Part shown: positions 32,561-40,314 of the stretch, one piece after another
Layout of the letters: the number at the start of each line of letters is the position of its first letter
Numbering within the stretch: the first letter of the stretch is position 1
NCBI GenBank assembly: GCA_964567045.1
Contig: CAZMLE010000027.1
Coordinates: 1 to 46,502 of the forward strand
Source of the DNA: JAFNGF01 sp964567045
GTDB lineage: Bacteria; Planctomycetota; Phycisphaerae; Sedimentisphaerales; Anaerobacaceae
Reading direction: 5' to 3'
Length of the DNA: 46,502 nt
Program-made: the position numbers and the translations under genes
The notes under the pieces: generated by a model
Told to the model about the DNA's origin: nothing
The model's database searches: none
Seen by the model: the letters and a program-made list of their open reading frames with translations, nothing else

Positions 32561-34207
32561 TTGCAGGGCGTGCTTGGCTCAAGTCAATCAGTAGGTGCAG
32601 AATTGGAAAGACAAATACAGAGTCAATTAGAGCATCAGTTCTTAGAGACCATACCCCCTGAGGGGTTGGACCCTGAACTCGTAAAGGGACTTCCGCTTGA
32701 GTTTCTCAAAAAGCAGTGTGCCATCCCTATCAGGTTGGAAAATGGCCAGATCGTAATTGCCCTGGCAGATCCGTTGAACATAGAAGCATACGATGCGATT
32801 TTGAGTGTCCTGGATCAACCCTGCAAGAGAGTTGTCTGCCCGGCGTCTGAAATAGAGCAGGCGGTAAGCCGGTGCTACTATCAAAGCACGGGTGTTGAAA
32901 ATAATGGGGAAAAATTCGTTCCTGAGGCTTCCCCCGCTGGCGGTAGCGATGTTGGCGGAACGGGTGCTCAAACCCAGGCCGAGGATCTGCTCAGCATCGC
33001 TAATAAGGCACCGGTGATAAAGCTGGTTAACAAAATTTTCTTCCAGGCGATGCAGAGCCGGGCCAGCGATATACATGTCGAACCGTATGAAAATGAAGCG
33101 CGGGTGCGTTTTCGAATAGATGGAGTTTTGCACAACGTTCTTACTTTGCCGAAGCAGCAGACCAGAGCACTTCTTTCAAGATTAAAGATTATGTCAAACC
33201 TGGACATCGCCGAGCGAAGGCTGCCGCAGGATGGCCAGAGCCGAATTAAAACAGGCCAGGATTTGGTGGACGTTCGGGTCTCGGTCATTCCCACGTTGGG
33301 CGGTGAACGAGCAGTGCTCAGACTGCTGGATAAAGGCGGCGGCGAGCTGAGTCTTGAACAGATAGGGTTTGGGCCAGATATACTTGAGCGTTTCAGAAGT
33401 ATAATCAGAGTTCCACACGGCATAATTTTGCTCACCGGCCCTACGGGCAGCGGCAAGACAACGACCCTGTATGCTGCTCTAAATGAGCTCAATTCTGAGG
33501 AGCGAAACATCCTTACGGTTGAGGACCCCATCGAGTATCAACTGCCCGGCATTGGACAAATGCAGGTGAAGCCGAAGATAAATCTGACATTTGCCAATTG
33601 TCTGCGTCACATTCTCCGGCAGGACCCGGACGTGATAATGGTCGGAGAAATCCGCGACCTTGAGACAGCCGAGATTGCGATTCAGGCCTCTCTTACAGGG
33701 CATTTAGTTCTGAGCACTTTACATACCAACGATTCCGCATCGGCTGTCACTCGGCTGCTCGATATGGGAATCGAGCCGTATCTTATTTCATCTTCGGTCA
33801 TTGCGGTTATGGCGCAACGGCTGTTGCGGCTGATTTGCCCAAGCTGCAAGAGCACCTGCCAACCTCAAGGGCAAGCAAACTCTATGTTGAGCGAAGGTGA
33901 AAGGGCCTCAGTAAGCCAGGGACAGTTGTATAAGGGCCTTGGCTGCGATAATTGTCTTAAGACCGGATATTTCGGAAGGACGGGAATCTTCGAGCTATTG
34001 ATTGTCGACGACCAGATCAAAGAACTAATTATAAAACGGCGTGGCTCACATATCATAAAGGAAACTGCCATAGCCAAGGGAATGAGCTCATTGCGAGAGG
34101 ACGGACTGCGTAAGGTGCTGGCAGGCCAAACTACTCTCGAAGAGGTTTGCAGAGTCACGCAGGATGTGGAAACAAATATAGGGGCGACTAAACGTGTCAG
34201 TAGTTGA
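32561..34207 (+). CDS. gspE: Type II secretion ATPase GspE
   Basis: The 548-residue ATPase has an N-terminal GspE_N-like domain (PPEGLDPELVKGLPLEFLKK, VALADPLNIEAYDAI). Then come Walker A LTGPTGSGKTTTLYAALNEL, the Asp box EDPIEYQ, Walker B RQDPDVIMVGEIRDLETAE and the His box TGHLVLSTLHTND. A four-cysteine zinc motif follows (CPSCKSTC and CDNCLKTG). It powers pseudopilus assembly. The only in-frame starts near the head are TTG 32561 and GTG 32570, each with weak ribosome-binding sites; GTG 32570 is also plausible. Its stop overlaps gspF by 14 bp. Confidence 0.9.
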   Translation: MQGVLGSSQSVGAELERQIQSQLEHQFLETIPPEGLDPELVKGLPLEFLKKQCAIPIRLENGQIVIALADPLNIEAYDAILSVLDQPCKRVVCPASEIEQAVSRCYYQSTGVENNGEKFVPEASPAGGSDVGGTGAQTQAEDLLSIANKAPVIKLVNKIFFQAMQSRASDIHVEPYENEARVRFRIDGVLHNVLTLPKQQTRALLSRLKIMSNLDIAERRLPQDGQSRIKTGQDLVDVRVSVIPTLGGERAVLRLLDKGGGELSLEQIGFGPDILERFRSIIRVPHGIILLTGPTGSGKTTTLYAALNELNSEERNILTVEDPIEYQLPGIGQMQVKPKINLTFANCLRHILRQDPDVIMVGEIRDLETAEIAIQASLTGHLVLSTLHTNDSASAVTRLLDMGIEPYLISSSVIAVMAQRLLRLICPSCKSTCQPQGQANSMLSEGERASVSQGQLYKGLGCDNCLKTGYFGRTGIFELLIVDDQIKELIIKRRGSHIIKETAIAKGMSSLREDGLRKVLAGQTTLEEVCRVTQDVETNIGATKRVSS

Positions 34208-35405
34208 ACCTGATTTGGCAAACAGCGAGCCAGTCTCCCGCAGTAGGCCGGCTGATAGTGACACCCGTGTCCATAGGGTTCAACAATCGCACAGCAGGGA
34301 CCCCGCTTTGCGGGAAGTAAAAGACATAGTCGGAAGAATAGGCACGAGGGAAATCTGCCGAGTGGCGTGTCAATTGGCAACACTTTTGCGTGCCGGCATG
34401 CCGCTTGTACAGGCGCTGTCGGCGTTAGTTGAGCAGCTACAGAGCGTCCCCAGGCGCAGGGTTCTTAGTCTTGGTGCCAACGGCGATCCGCTCGCCCAGA
34501 CTCTGGCGGAAGTGCGTGACAGCGTCAACACAGGAAGCTCTTTAGCTGATGCGCTGGGCAAACACGACAGTGTATTCTCGCCTCTTATCGTGAATATGGT
34601 GGCGGCGGGCGAAGCCAGCGGAACCTTAGAGCAGGTCCTGTTGCGCCTGGCACAAATGCTGGAAAAGCGCACGCAGCTTATTAGCAGGGTCAAGTCGGCG
34701 GTTGCCTATCCGCTGATGATGGTTATTGTGGCCACAGCAGTAGTCGTGTTCCTTTTATCCTATGTGGTGCCCAGTATTACACAGATTTTTCTGGAAATGA
34801 ATCGTACCTTGCCGGCCCCTACCAGACTGCTTATCTCGGTGAGCGGCTTTATGAGGACTTATCTGCCGGTGATTGCGATTATGCCCTTCGCGGCTTTTTT
34901 TGGAATTGCAGCAGCGTATAAAACAAAGGAGGGCCGATCATTCGCAGACCGTACTAAGCTGAAGCTGCCGGTTTTCGGTAAGCTCTTTCTCAGGGCCGAA
35001 ATAGCGCGTCTGACCCGTACGTTGGGAATGCTTCTTGCCAGCGGCATACCGATAATTGGCGCGCTGCAGATCGCAAAGACAGTGACGCAGAACACCGTCA
35101 TTGCAGATGCCCTGGATTCGGTAAAGGATTGGGTTAGTAAAGGAGACTCCGTAGCAGAGGCGATAAAGAGAACCGGATTGTTTCCGCCGGTAGTTTTCCA
35201 TATCGTGGCTACCAGCCAAATCAGCGCGAATCTGGAAGCTGGTCTTATAGATATCGCTGAAATGTACGACAGCGAGGTGGAGATAACCACCAAAACACTG
35301 ACCTCGCTGCTTGAGCCGATGATACTGCTGGTTATGGGTGTCATCGTTGGGTTTATCGTGCTGGCTATTTTACTGCCGATATTCGAGATAAATCAGATGC
35401 TTTAG
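34194..35405 (+). CDS. gspF: Type II secretion platform protein GspF
   Basis: The 403-residue inner-membrane protein has two T2SF domains (ICRVACQLATLLRAGMPLVQ and ARLTRTLGMLLASGIPIIGA) and membrane helices (MMVIVATAVVVFLLSYVV, VIAIMPFAAFFGIAAAY, LEPMILLVMGVIVGFIVLA). It starts with GTG inside gspE, overlapping by 14 bp. The usual N-terminal GspF motif (F-x-Y-x-A-x-D) is replaced by an unrelated hydrophilic stretch that includes a family C repeat peptide (SRDPALREVK, about residues 33-42). The start of the protein has probably been remodelled by the repeat. Confidence 0.85.
   Translation: MSVVEPDLANSEPVSRSRPADSDTRVHRVQQSHSRDPALREVKDIVGRIGTREICRVACQLATLLRAGMPLVQALSALVEQLQSVPRRRVLSLGANGDPLAQTLAEVRDSVNTGSSLADALGKHDSVFSPLIVNMVAAGEASGTLEQVLLRLAQMLEKRTQLISRVKSAVAYPLMMVIVATAVVVFLLSYVVPSITQIFLEMNRTLPAPTRLLISVSGFMRTYLPVIAIMPFAAFFGIAAAYKTKEGRSFADRTKLKLPVFGKLFLRAEIARLTRTLGMLLASGIPIIGALQIAKTVTQNTVIADALDSVKDWVSKGDSVAEAIKRTGLFPPVVFHIVATSQISANLEAGLIDIAEMYDSEVEITTKTLTSLLEPMILLVMGVIVGFIVLAILLPIFEINQML
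34297..34316. repeat. Family C palindrome (GGGACCCCGCTTTGCGGGAA) inside gspF
   Basis: The copy is identical in core to 10095-10114 and 15286-15305. It is translated as RDPALRE in the N-terminal extension of GspF. The CCCCGC/GCGGG stem would form a short hairpin in the message. Confidence 0.8.
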
Positions 35406-35416
35406 GAGGCTAAACG

Positions 35417-35878
35417 ATGGCCAGACAAATGAGCCGGCGAAGTCGTGCCGGGTCTATCCGCCAGACAGACGGCGGATTTACTTTAATCGAGCTTATGATT
35501 GTGGTGGTGATTCTGGGTCTGTTAGCTACTATTGTTATGCCCCGGATTTTAAGCAGGCCCGAGCAGGCCCGGAGAACCAAGGCCAAGATTGATATACGTA
35601 ATATTGAATCCGCTTTAGCTTTATTCAAGACCGACACCGGGCGTTTTCCCACCACTTCCGAGGGTATTGAAGCGCTGGTCTCTGACCCCGGCATAAAAGG
35701 TTATAGCCCCGATGGCTACCTTGATAAAGTACCTTTAGATCCCTGGGGCAATAAATATGTCTACATTTCTCCCGGAGTCCATAGCAGGGACTACGACCTG
35801 GAGTCCTATGGCAGAGATGGTGAGGATGGTGGCACAGGAGACGATGCTGACATCGAGAGCTGGAATCTTGACACGTAA
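35417..35878 (+). CDS. gspG: Type II secretion major pseudopilin GspG
   Basis: The prepilin has the cleavage motif DGGFTLIELMIVVVILG (cut before Phe, Glu at position +5), a long N-terminal helix and the GspG calcium-binding end (DTGRFPTTSEGIEALV, LDKVPLDPWGNKYVYISPG, YGRDGEDGGTGDDADI). It is the main subunit of the pseudopilus. The ribosome-binding site AGGAGG overlaps the end of gspF. The leader peptide MARQMSRRSRAGSIRQTDG is longer than usual because a family A-like palindrome (35456-35477) sits immediately before the cleavage site. Confidence 0.92.
   Translation: MARQMSRRSRAGSIRQTDGGFTLIELMIVVVILGLLATIVMPRILSRPEQARRTKAKIDIRNIESALALFKTDTGRFPTTSEGIEALVSDPGIKGYSPDGYLDKVPLDPWGNKYVYISPGVHSRDYDLESYGRDGEDGGTGDDADIESWNLDT
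35456..35477. repeat. Family A-like palindrome in the gspG leader
   Basis: ATCCGCC (35456-35462) and GGCGGAT (35471-35477) are perfect arms around AGACAGAC, and TTTA follows. It is a variant of the family A unit. It encodes IRQTDGG, so the repeat contributes the last leader residues and the two glycines of the prepilin site. Confidence 0.6.
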
Positions 35879-36299
35879 GAATAATATAGGCTTTACTTTC
35901 GTTGAGGCGTTGATTGCTCTTGCCGTGGTCTCGATTGCTCTGCTGGCACTGCTAAGGCTCCACCTGCTTACTATCAGAATTGCCGACCGAGCACGGGTAA
36001 CTTCTCAGGCTATTTTTTTGGCAGAGGGAAAAATCGCAGAGACGCTAGCTCTGGGTTATCCGAAGCCGGGAACTAATTCAGGCACCATAGCCGACAACGG
36101 AGCAGCGCTCGACTGGAACGTGGAAGTAACAGACCTGCGGCTGCATCAACTAAGCGCCGCGGCTAACGCCGGGCTGCGAAAGATACTGGTCGACGTTAGC
36201 TGGAAGCAGCGTCTTGGGCGGAATCATCTGCAGATGACAACTTATGTTGCACAGAAAGATTACATTGAAGGGACCCCGCTTCGCGGGAACCAGAAGTAG
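35844..36299 (+). CDS. gspI: Type II secretion minor pseudopilin GspI
   Basis: The prepilin motif NIGFTFVEALIALAVVSIALL (Glu at +5) is followed by a short GspI-type globular domain (LAEGKIAETLALGYP, GAALDWNVEVTDLRL, ILVDVSWKQ). ATG 35844 is chosen because AGGAG lies just before it; this gives an 18-residue leader and overlaps gspG by 35 bp. TTG at 35868 is a second choice. The C-terminal residues EGTPLRGNQK come from a family C repeat that also forms the start of gspJ. There is no gspH between gspG and gspI. Confidence 0.85.
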   Translation: MLTSRAGILTRKNNIGFTFVEALIALAVVSIALLALLRLHLLTIRIADRARVTSQAIFLAEGKIAETLALGYPKPGTNSGTIADNGAALDWNVEVTDLRLHQLSAAANAGLRKILVDVSWKQRLGRNHLQMTTYVAQKDYIEGTPLRGNQK

Positions 36300-37056
36300 G
36301 CCAACCAAAGCCGGCTTTACGCTGCTGGAGATTCTTATTGCTGTGGCCATAATTGCCGTCATTGTGTCGATGGTCTATGGCAGCTATTTCGCCGCAGCCA
36401 GATCGACCGAGGCGTACGACGCGACAATGGAGGTATCTGAGCAGGCACGGCAAGCATTGGCACAGATGGCCCGGCAGATACGTTGCGCATACGTCCCACA
36501 GTCGGTACATAGAGTGGAGCAAGTGCAGCAAACTTCTGGTACGCTGGGGCAGTCACTGCGTCCGGAACAATTGGTTTCCCAACATAAGGGCGTGGTTGAA
36601 AATGTGCCCAACTATTTTAGCGGCGGTGCGGATGGGCCTGCCGGTGAAGTATTGGAATTCGTCACAACAGATGGGTCATGCGCAGGGCCAGAGTCAACAA
36701 ATGGGCTGTTTGAAGTGATATATAGATTCGACAAAAGCAGCGGAGTGCTATCTTTAAGCCAAGAGAGGTTTATTGAGAGGCTCCAAGGTGCGGCTGACCA
36801 CAGAAACTGGCAGCCGGTCCTTACCGGCGTCGAGTGTCTTGAACTTACATTTTATGACGGGCAGCAATGGCTCAGTAAATGGGATTTCAAGGAGAAACGT
36901 AGACCTCCGCTGGCAGTAAAGATCGACATTACCTGTGAGGATAAAAACTATCGGCGCTGTCGTTGCGCAACAACTGCATACGTGCCTTGTCACAAGAATA
37001 AAGGCAGGAAAACGGCAGCCGACACATCAATATCTATCGAGGAGCCATGGGACTGA
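36244..37056 (+). CDS. gspJ: Type II secretion minor pseudopilin GspJ
   Basis: The prepilin motif KAGFTLLEILIAVAIIAVIV (Glu at +5) is followed by about 240 residues of GspJ-type sequence (STEAYDATMEVSEQARQALAQM, VYRFDKSSGVLSLSQERF, CLELTFYDGQQW). Its start overlaps the end of gspI by 56 bp. The leader, MLHRKITLKGPRFAGTRSRP, includes the family C repeat read in a frame different from the one used by gspI. GspJ helps form the tip of the pseudopilus with GspI and GspK. Confidence 0.85.
   Translation: MLHRKITLKGPRFAGTRSRPTKAGFTLLEILIAVAIIAVIVSMVYGSYFAAARSTEAYDATMEVSEQARQALAQMARQIRCAYVPQSVHRVEQVQQTSGTLGQSLRPEQLVSQHKGVVENVPNYFSGGADGPAGEVLEFVTTDGSCAGPESTNGLFEVIYRFDKSSGVLSLSQERFIERLQGAADHRNWQPVLTGVECLELTFYDGQQWLSKWDFKEKRRPPLAVKIDITCEDKNYRRCRCATTAYVPCHKNKGRKTAADTSISIEEPWD
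36270..36289. repeat. Family C palindrome shared by gspI and gspJ
   Basis: GGGACCCCGCTTCGCGGGAA lies in the 56-bp overlap of two genes. GspI reads it as GTPLRGN (its end) and GspJ reads it as GPRFAGT (its leader). One repeat is thus translated in two frames. Confidence 0.85.
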
Positions 37057-38042
37057 GACCTGGAAAATTGCAGCAGGACGGGTTTGTGCTGGTAATCGTG
37101 CTGTGCACGATTATGCTGCTGGAGGTATTGCTGCTTGGTTTCAACTTTAGATGCCGGACCGACCTGCGCGTGGTAGATCATTTGCGAAGGTCGCAGGAGG
37201 CCCTGAATTGTGCACGAGCAGGGCTCAATATAGCGATTGCCGCTATCAGGGATAATCCCGACATTTATAGTGATAAAGGCTTGGTGGATCTGCTTTCAGG
37301 TGAAAATAGCATCACCGTAGGCCCGGGCCAGTGTTCGATAACCGTCGCGCAAGAGAGCGGCAAGTTGAACGTGGATCTTCTCAAAGACAAAAACGGCAAA
37401 CTGGATCGGGCCCGAATAGACCAGTTGCTTCGGCTCATCGACCTGTTGAACCGGGAGCGGGCAGGCGAATCCAATATTGCCTACGGCCTTGTGCCCTCAA
37501 TTATTGATTGGACCGATGACGATGATGATGTCACGTGCTTGGCTTTTGTTACGCGCGAGAATCTGGGCGTGGAATCAGACTACTACTGTACGCTCGACCC
37601 TGCCTATCGGTGCAAGAACAAGCCGCTCGATACTATCGAAGAGATGCTGTTGATAAAAGGTATTACCCCCGAGGTTTTCGAGCGCATACGTAATTACGTC
37701 ACCGTCAATGGCGATGGAAAAGTCAACCTCAATTCTGCACCCAAACTGGTAATTGAAAGTCTGTCCGAGAAGATGGATACTGCTGTGGCTGCGATGATTG
37801 TTGAGCGGCGAAAGATTAAGCCATTTGATGGCGTCGCAGAGCTGCGTGACGTGCCTGGCATGACCGACAGCATCTACGAGGCGATTAAAAACATGGTGAC
37901 TGTCAGTGCAGAAGATCAATACTATCATGTTGAATCAAGGGCAAGCGTCGACCATCTCGGCTGTGCAATCGAGGCGGTCGTTAGAAGAAATCCAGAAACC
38001 AAAAGCGTGGAGGTAGTCTTTTACAAGGAACACGGGTGGTAA
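37047..38042 (+). CDS. gspK: Type II secretion minor pseudopilin GspK
   Basis: The 331-residue protein starts with a prepilin-type leader and DGFVLVIVLCTIMLLEVLLLG, without Glu at +5. It continues with the GspK features ALNCARAGLNIAIAAIRD, IIDWTDDDDDVT, KVNLNSAPKLVIESL and the helix-hairpin region VAELRDVPGMTDSIYEAI. GspK caps the pseudopilus tip. It overlaps gspJ by 10 bp and has GAGGAG just before ATG. Confidence 0.88.
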   Translation: MGLRPGKLQQDGFVLVIVLCTIMLLEVLLLGFNFRCRTDLRVVDHLRRSQEALNCARAGLNIAIAAIRDNPDIYSDKGLVDLLSGENSITVGPGQCSITVAQESGKLNVDLLKDKNGKLDRARIDQLLRLIDLLNRERAGESNIAYGLVPSIIDWTDDDDDVTCLAFVTRENLGVESDYYCTLDPAYRCKNKPLDTIEEMLLIKGITPEVFERIRNYVTVNGDGKVNLNSAPKLVIESLSEKMDTAVAAMIVERRKIKPFDGVAELRDVPGMTDSIYEAIKNMVTVSAEDQYYHVESRASVDHLGCAIEAVVRRNPETKSVEVVFYKEHGW

Positions 38043-38058
38043 AACCGCCAAATAAATT

Positions 38059-39594
38059 ATGGTCAAGCGGTGCATTGGCATAGACATCGGTTGTTCGTAC
38101 CTGCAGGCGGTCCAGATCGCACGTATGGAGGAAGGACTGCGCATTGAGAGGGTCTTCAGTTGCCAAATCCGGCGAAGCACGGATTCACTGCCTGACATAC
38201 TGAAGTCATTTGTACGCCAGCACGGTTTTGACAGCCGGGCCGCCATAGCCGCCGCGCTGCCGCAGGATGCTGTTTTCTATCGGAATTTAGAGACCGATGC
38301 TGCCGGCCTTGAGCTAATACGCCGGCATAATTCATCCGTATTCGAACAACATTTTCCGATACCACCAGGCCAGATTATTGCCCAGCCTCATTCGTACCGT
38401 CAGTTGTCGGAAGGAAGGTACTCCGTCCTTGCAGCGGCGGTCAGCAGGCAATCGGTGCGGCAAAGGCAAGATCTCTTAGCGGAGGCGAAACTGCATCCTG
38501 ATCTGGCAGAGGCCGCGATTTTCGCCGTACATGCTGCAGTCACGGTCAACCATCCAGAAATCACAACAGGCCGTGCTATTATTGCCTACGTGGATGACTC
38601 CCACCTCACACTTGCAGTAACCGAGGGCAACAATATCCTGATAGTTAGAAACCTTCGACTCGCTTACCAGTCCGACGGCAGTGTTGGTTCAGCCGAGAAC
38701 CAGGTTGCCCAGGTTCTGTCACGCGAAGCAGCAATCTCCTGGCAGAAGGTATTCCGCTGCGGGATCGAGCAAGATTCCAGGCTCTACTTAGCGACCGGAG
38801 GCGGCGTTTCCGCCGAGCTCAAAGCGGCTCTGGAAGAAAAGCTGCCTTGTCGGACAATCTGCGTCGATCCATACGCTAAGGTGGAGCGAAGCCCTGATTG
38901 TCAGGCCAACGGTGGGACCCCGCTTGGCGGGGATTCTGCGATATGCCTTGCTGAAGGTCTTGCTTTGAGGGTATTGGCGCCGGAAAAAGCCGAGGGCGTG
39001 AATTTTCTCCAGGCCGATGATGCTGTTGCAAAGCCGGCGTTGAACCTGAAAAAAGAGTTGAAAATTTGTGCGGCGCTGGTAGTCGCGATTGCAGCCTTAC
39101 TGCTGGTAGGCCTGCGGGTGCGATTGTTTTATATGGAAAGAAACTATGCGAGGCTAAAGAACGAGATCAACGAGGTTTTCCGTGCAGCCTTGCCTGATGA
39201 AAAAACCATTGTCAATCCGCTTGTGCAGTTAGAGCAAAAGATACAGTCTTTCCAGAAGAATTACCAACTTTTCGCTTCTTTCCATCCAACCGGGCTGGCG
39301 CCTCTGAATGTTCTGCAGACGATAAGCAAAAGCATGCCCTCACAAGGCGGTTTCAAAGTTGATGATTTGCTGGTAACGTCGGGTTCCGTTCGGATAAGCG
39401 GAACCTGCAACTCGTTTGAATCGGTGTACCAGTGGCAGGAGGTTCTGCAGAAAGTTCCCGGTTTTGCACTTGTCGATGTAGATGCTCAAAGAGAGGTCCA
39501 GAGTGGTGCAGTAAGCTTTAACATTTTGATATCGCAGGGTTTGGCCGCGGGCACGGCAGATACCTTTTGGGAGGCGGCGGCAGCGACGCAATAA
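38059..39594 (+). CDS. gspL: Type II secretion protein GspL (PilM-like)
   Basis: A cytoplasmic actin-like ATPase fold of PilM/GspL type (MVKRCIGIDIGCSYLQAVQI, AAIAAALPQDAVFYRN, RAIIAYVDDSHLTLAV, LYLATGGGVSAELK) covers about 1-310. A membrane helix follows (about 335-355, ICAALVVAIAALLLVGL), then a periplasmic domain with a coiled-coil start and a ferredoxin-like end. It anchors GspE to the membrane. A family C repeat encodes NGGTPLGGDSA (about 285-295) in a loop of the ATPase. No clear ribosome-binding site is seen; translation may depend on coupling to gspK. Confidence 0.82.
   Translation: MVKRCIGIDIGCSYLQAVQIARMEEGLRIERVFSCQIRRSTDSLPDILKSFVRQHGFDSRAAIAAALPQDAVFYRNLETDAAGLELIRRHNSSVFEQHFPIPPGQIIAQPHSYRQLSEGRYSVLAAAVSRQSVRQRQDLLAEAKLHPDLAEAAIFAVHAAVTVNHPEITTGRAIIAYVDDSHLTLAVTEGNNILIVRNLRLAYQSDGSVGSAENQVAQVLSREAAISWQKVFRCGIEQDSRLYLATGGGVSAELKAALEEKLPCRTICVDPYAKVERSPDCQANGGTPLGGDSAICLAEGLALRVLAPEKAEGVNFLQADDAVAKPALNLKKELKICAALVVAIAALLLVGLRVRLFYMERNYARLKNEINEVFRAALPDEKTIVNPLVQLEQKIQSFQKNYQLFASFHPTGLAPLNVLQTISKSMPSQGGFKVDDLLVTSGSVRISGTCNSFESVYQWQEVLQKVPGFALVDVDAQREVQSGAVSFNILISQGLAAGTADTFWEAAAATQ
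38914..38933. repeat. Family C palindrome variant inside gspL
   Basis: GGGACCCCGCTTGGCGGGGA. It differs from the commoner unit at two bases but keeps complementary arms, and is read as GTPLGGD. Confidence 0.75.
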
Positions 39595-39596
39595 TA

Positions 39597-40127
39597 ATGG
39601 TGCGTTTAACGCCAAGAGAGAAATTACTGATTGTTGCTTCGGCGATTTTTATCGCCGCCTGGGCGCTATTTGCATTCATAGTCAAGCCCGTTACCGCCCG
39701 GATGGAGACATTGAAGCGCACGATCCCCCAGAAACAAAGCGAGGTTGCAAAACTTCGTGCCAGAAGCGCCGAGTATGTTCTTTTGCGGGATAGTCTGGCC
39801 AATTTGCAGGCGAAAGTGGCGTCACAGGATGAAGGATTTGAGCTGTTGCCCTTTTTGGAGTCGCTGATCGGTCAATGTGGGCTTGCAGAGAAAGTCACAA
39901 AAATGAAGCCCTATATGGTTCCGCTGGGCTCCAATTACCGAGAGATTGTAGTTGAGATGAAGTTAGACAACGTGACGCTTAGCCAGTTGGTTGATTTTCT
40001 CTGGAAAGTAGAATCATCAAAGGCTCTGGTCAAGGCCAAAAGCCTACACATCAAGAGAAATCCCACAAATCCGGAGCAGCTCGATTCAACGTTTGAAATA
40101 CACGGTGCTAAACTGGTCCAGAGTTGA
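39597..40127 (+). CDS. gspM: Type II secretion protein GspM
   Basis: A short cytoplasmic start (MVRLTPREKLLIVASAIF) leads into one membrane helix. A coiled-coil stretch (KRTIPQKQSEVAKLRARSAEYVL) and a ferredoxin-like domain (EMKLDNVTLSQLVDFLWKVE) follow, about 176 residues in all. It partners GspL. ATG 39597 starts two bases after the gspL stop; an in-frame TTG at 39567 would give ten extra glycine-rich residues that are the end of gspL in another frame. It is the last gene of the operon; no gspN or prepilin-peptidase gene follows. Confidence 0.8.
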   Translation: MVRLTPREKLLIVASAIFIAAWALFAFIVKPVTARMETLKRTIPQKQSEVAKLRARSAEYVLLRDSLANLQAKVASQDEGFELLPFLESLIGQCGLAEKVTKMKPYMVPLGSNYREIVVEMKLDNVTLSQLVDFLWKVESSKALVKAKSLHIKRNPTNPEQLDSTFEIHGAKLVQS

Positions 40128-40170
40128 TTTCTCATCGAGTACTTTGGCAAATTCTTTTTTACCGCAGTCC

Positions 40171-40199
40171 TTGACACTCCGCGCCGGAATTGTTAGAAA
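40171..40199 (+). promoter_or_regulatory. Promoter upstream of guaA
   Basis: TTGACA (40171-40176), 17-bp spacer, TAGAAA (40194-40199). The spacer contains TCCGCGCCGGA; the spacer of the promoter ahead of the secretion operon contains the exact reverse complement TCCGGCGCGGA. Confidence 0.6.
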
Positions 40200-40205
40200 T
40201 ACCAG

Positions 40206-40297
40206 TTCAAAACGCAAAGTGCAAAATTCAAAACTAAGGATGTTGTTGCCGCGTAGCGGCAACTCCACAATTTTAATTTTTGACTTTTGATTTTTGA
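40206..40297. repeat. Long intergenic palindrome with central hairpin
   Basis: CAAAACGCAAAGTGCAAAATTC on the left and AATTTTTGACTTTTGATTTTTG on the right are roughly complementary. They enclose a perfect stem GTTGCCGC-GTA-GCGGCAAC (40245-40263). Elements of this build, with A/T-rich arms and a GC hairpin in the middle, look like a mobile or REP-like repeat. It lies in the leader of guaA. Confidence 0.65.
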
Positions 40298-40314
40298 ACT
40301 TCTTTGGAGTTTCG

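Noticed and set aside
35757..35843. Earlier start for gspI
   Set aside because: It would add 29 residues encoded inside gspG; the prepilin leader would be far too long.
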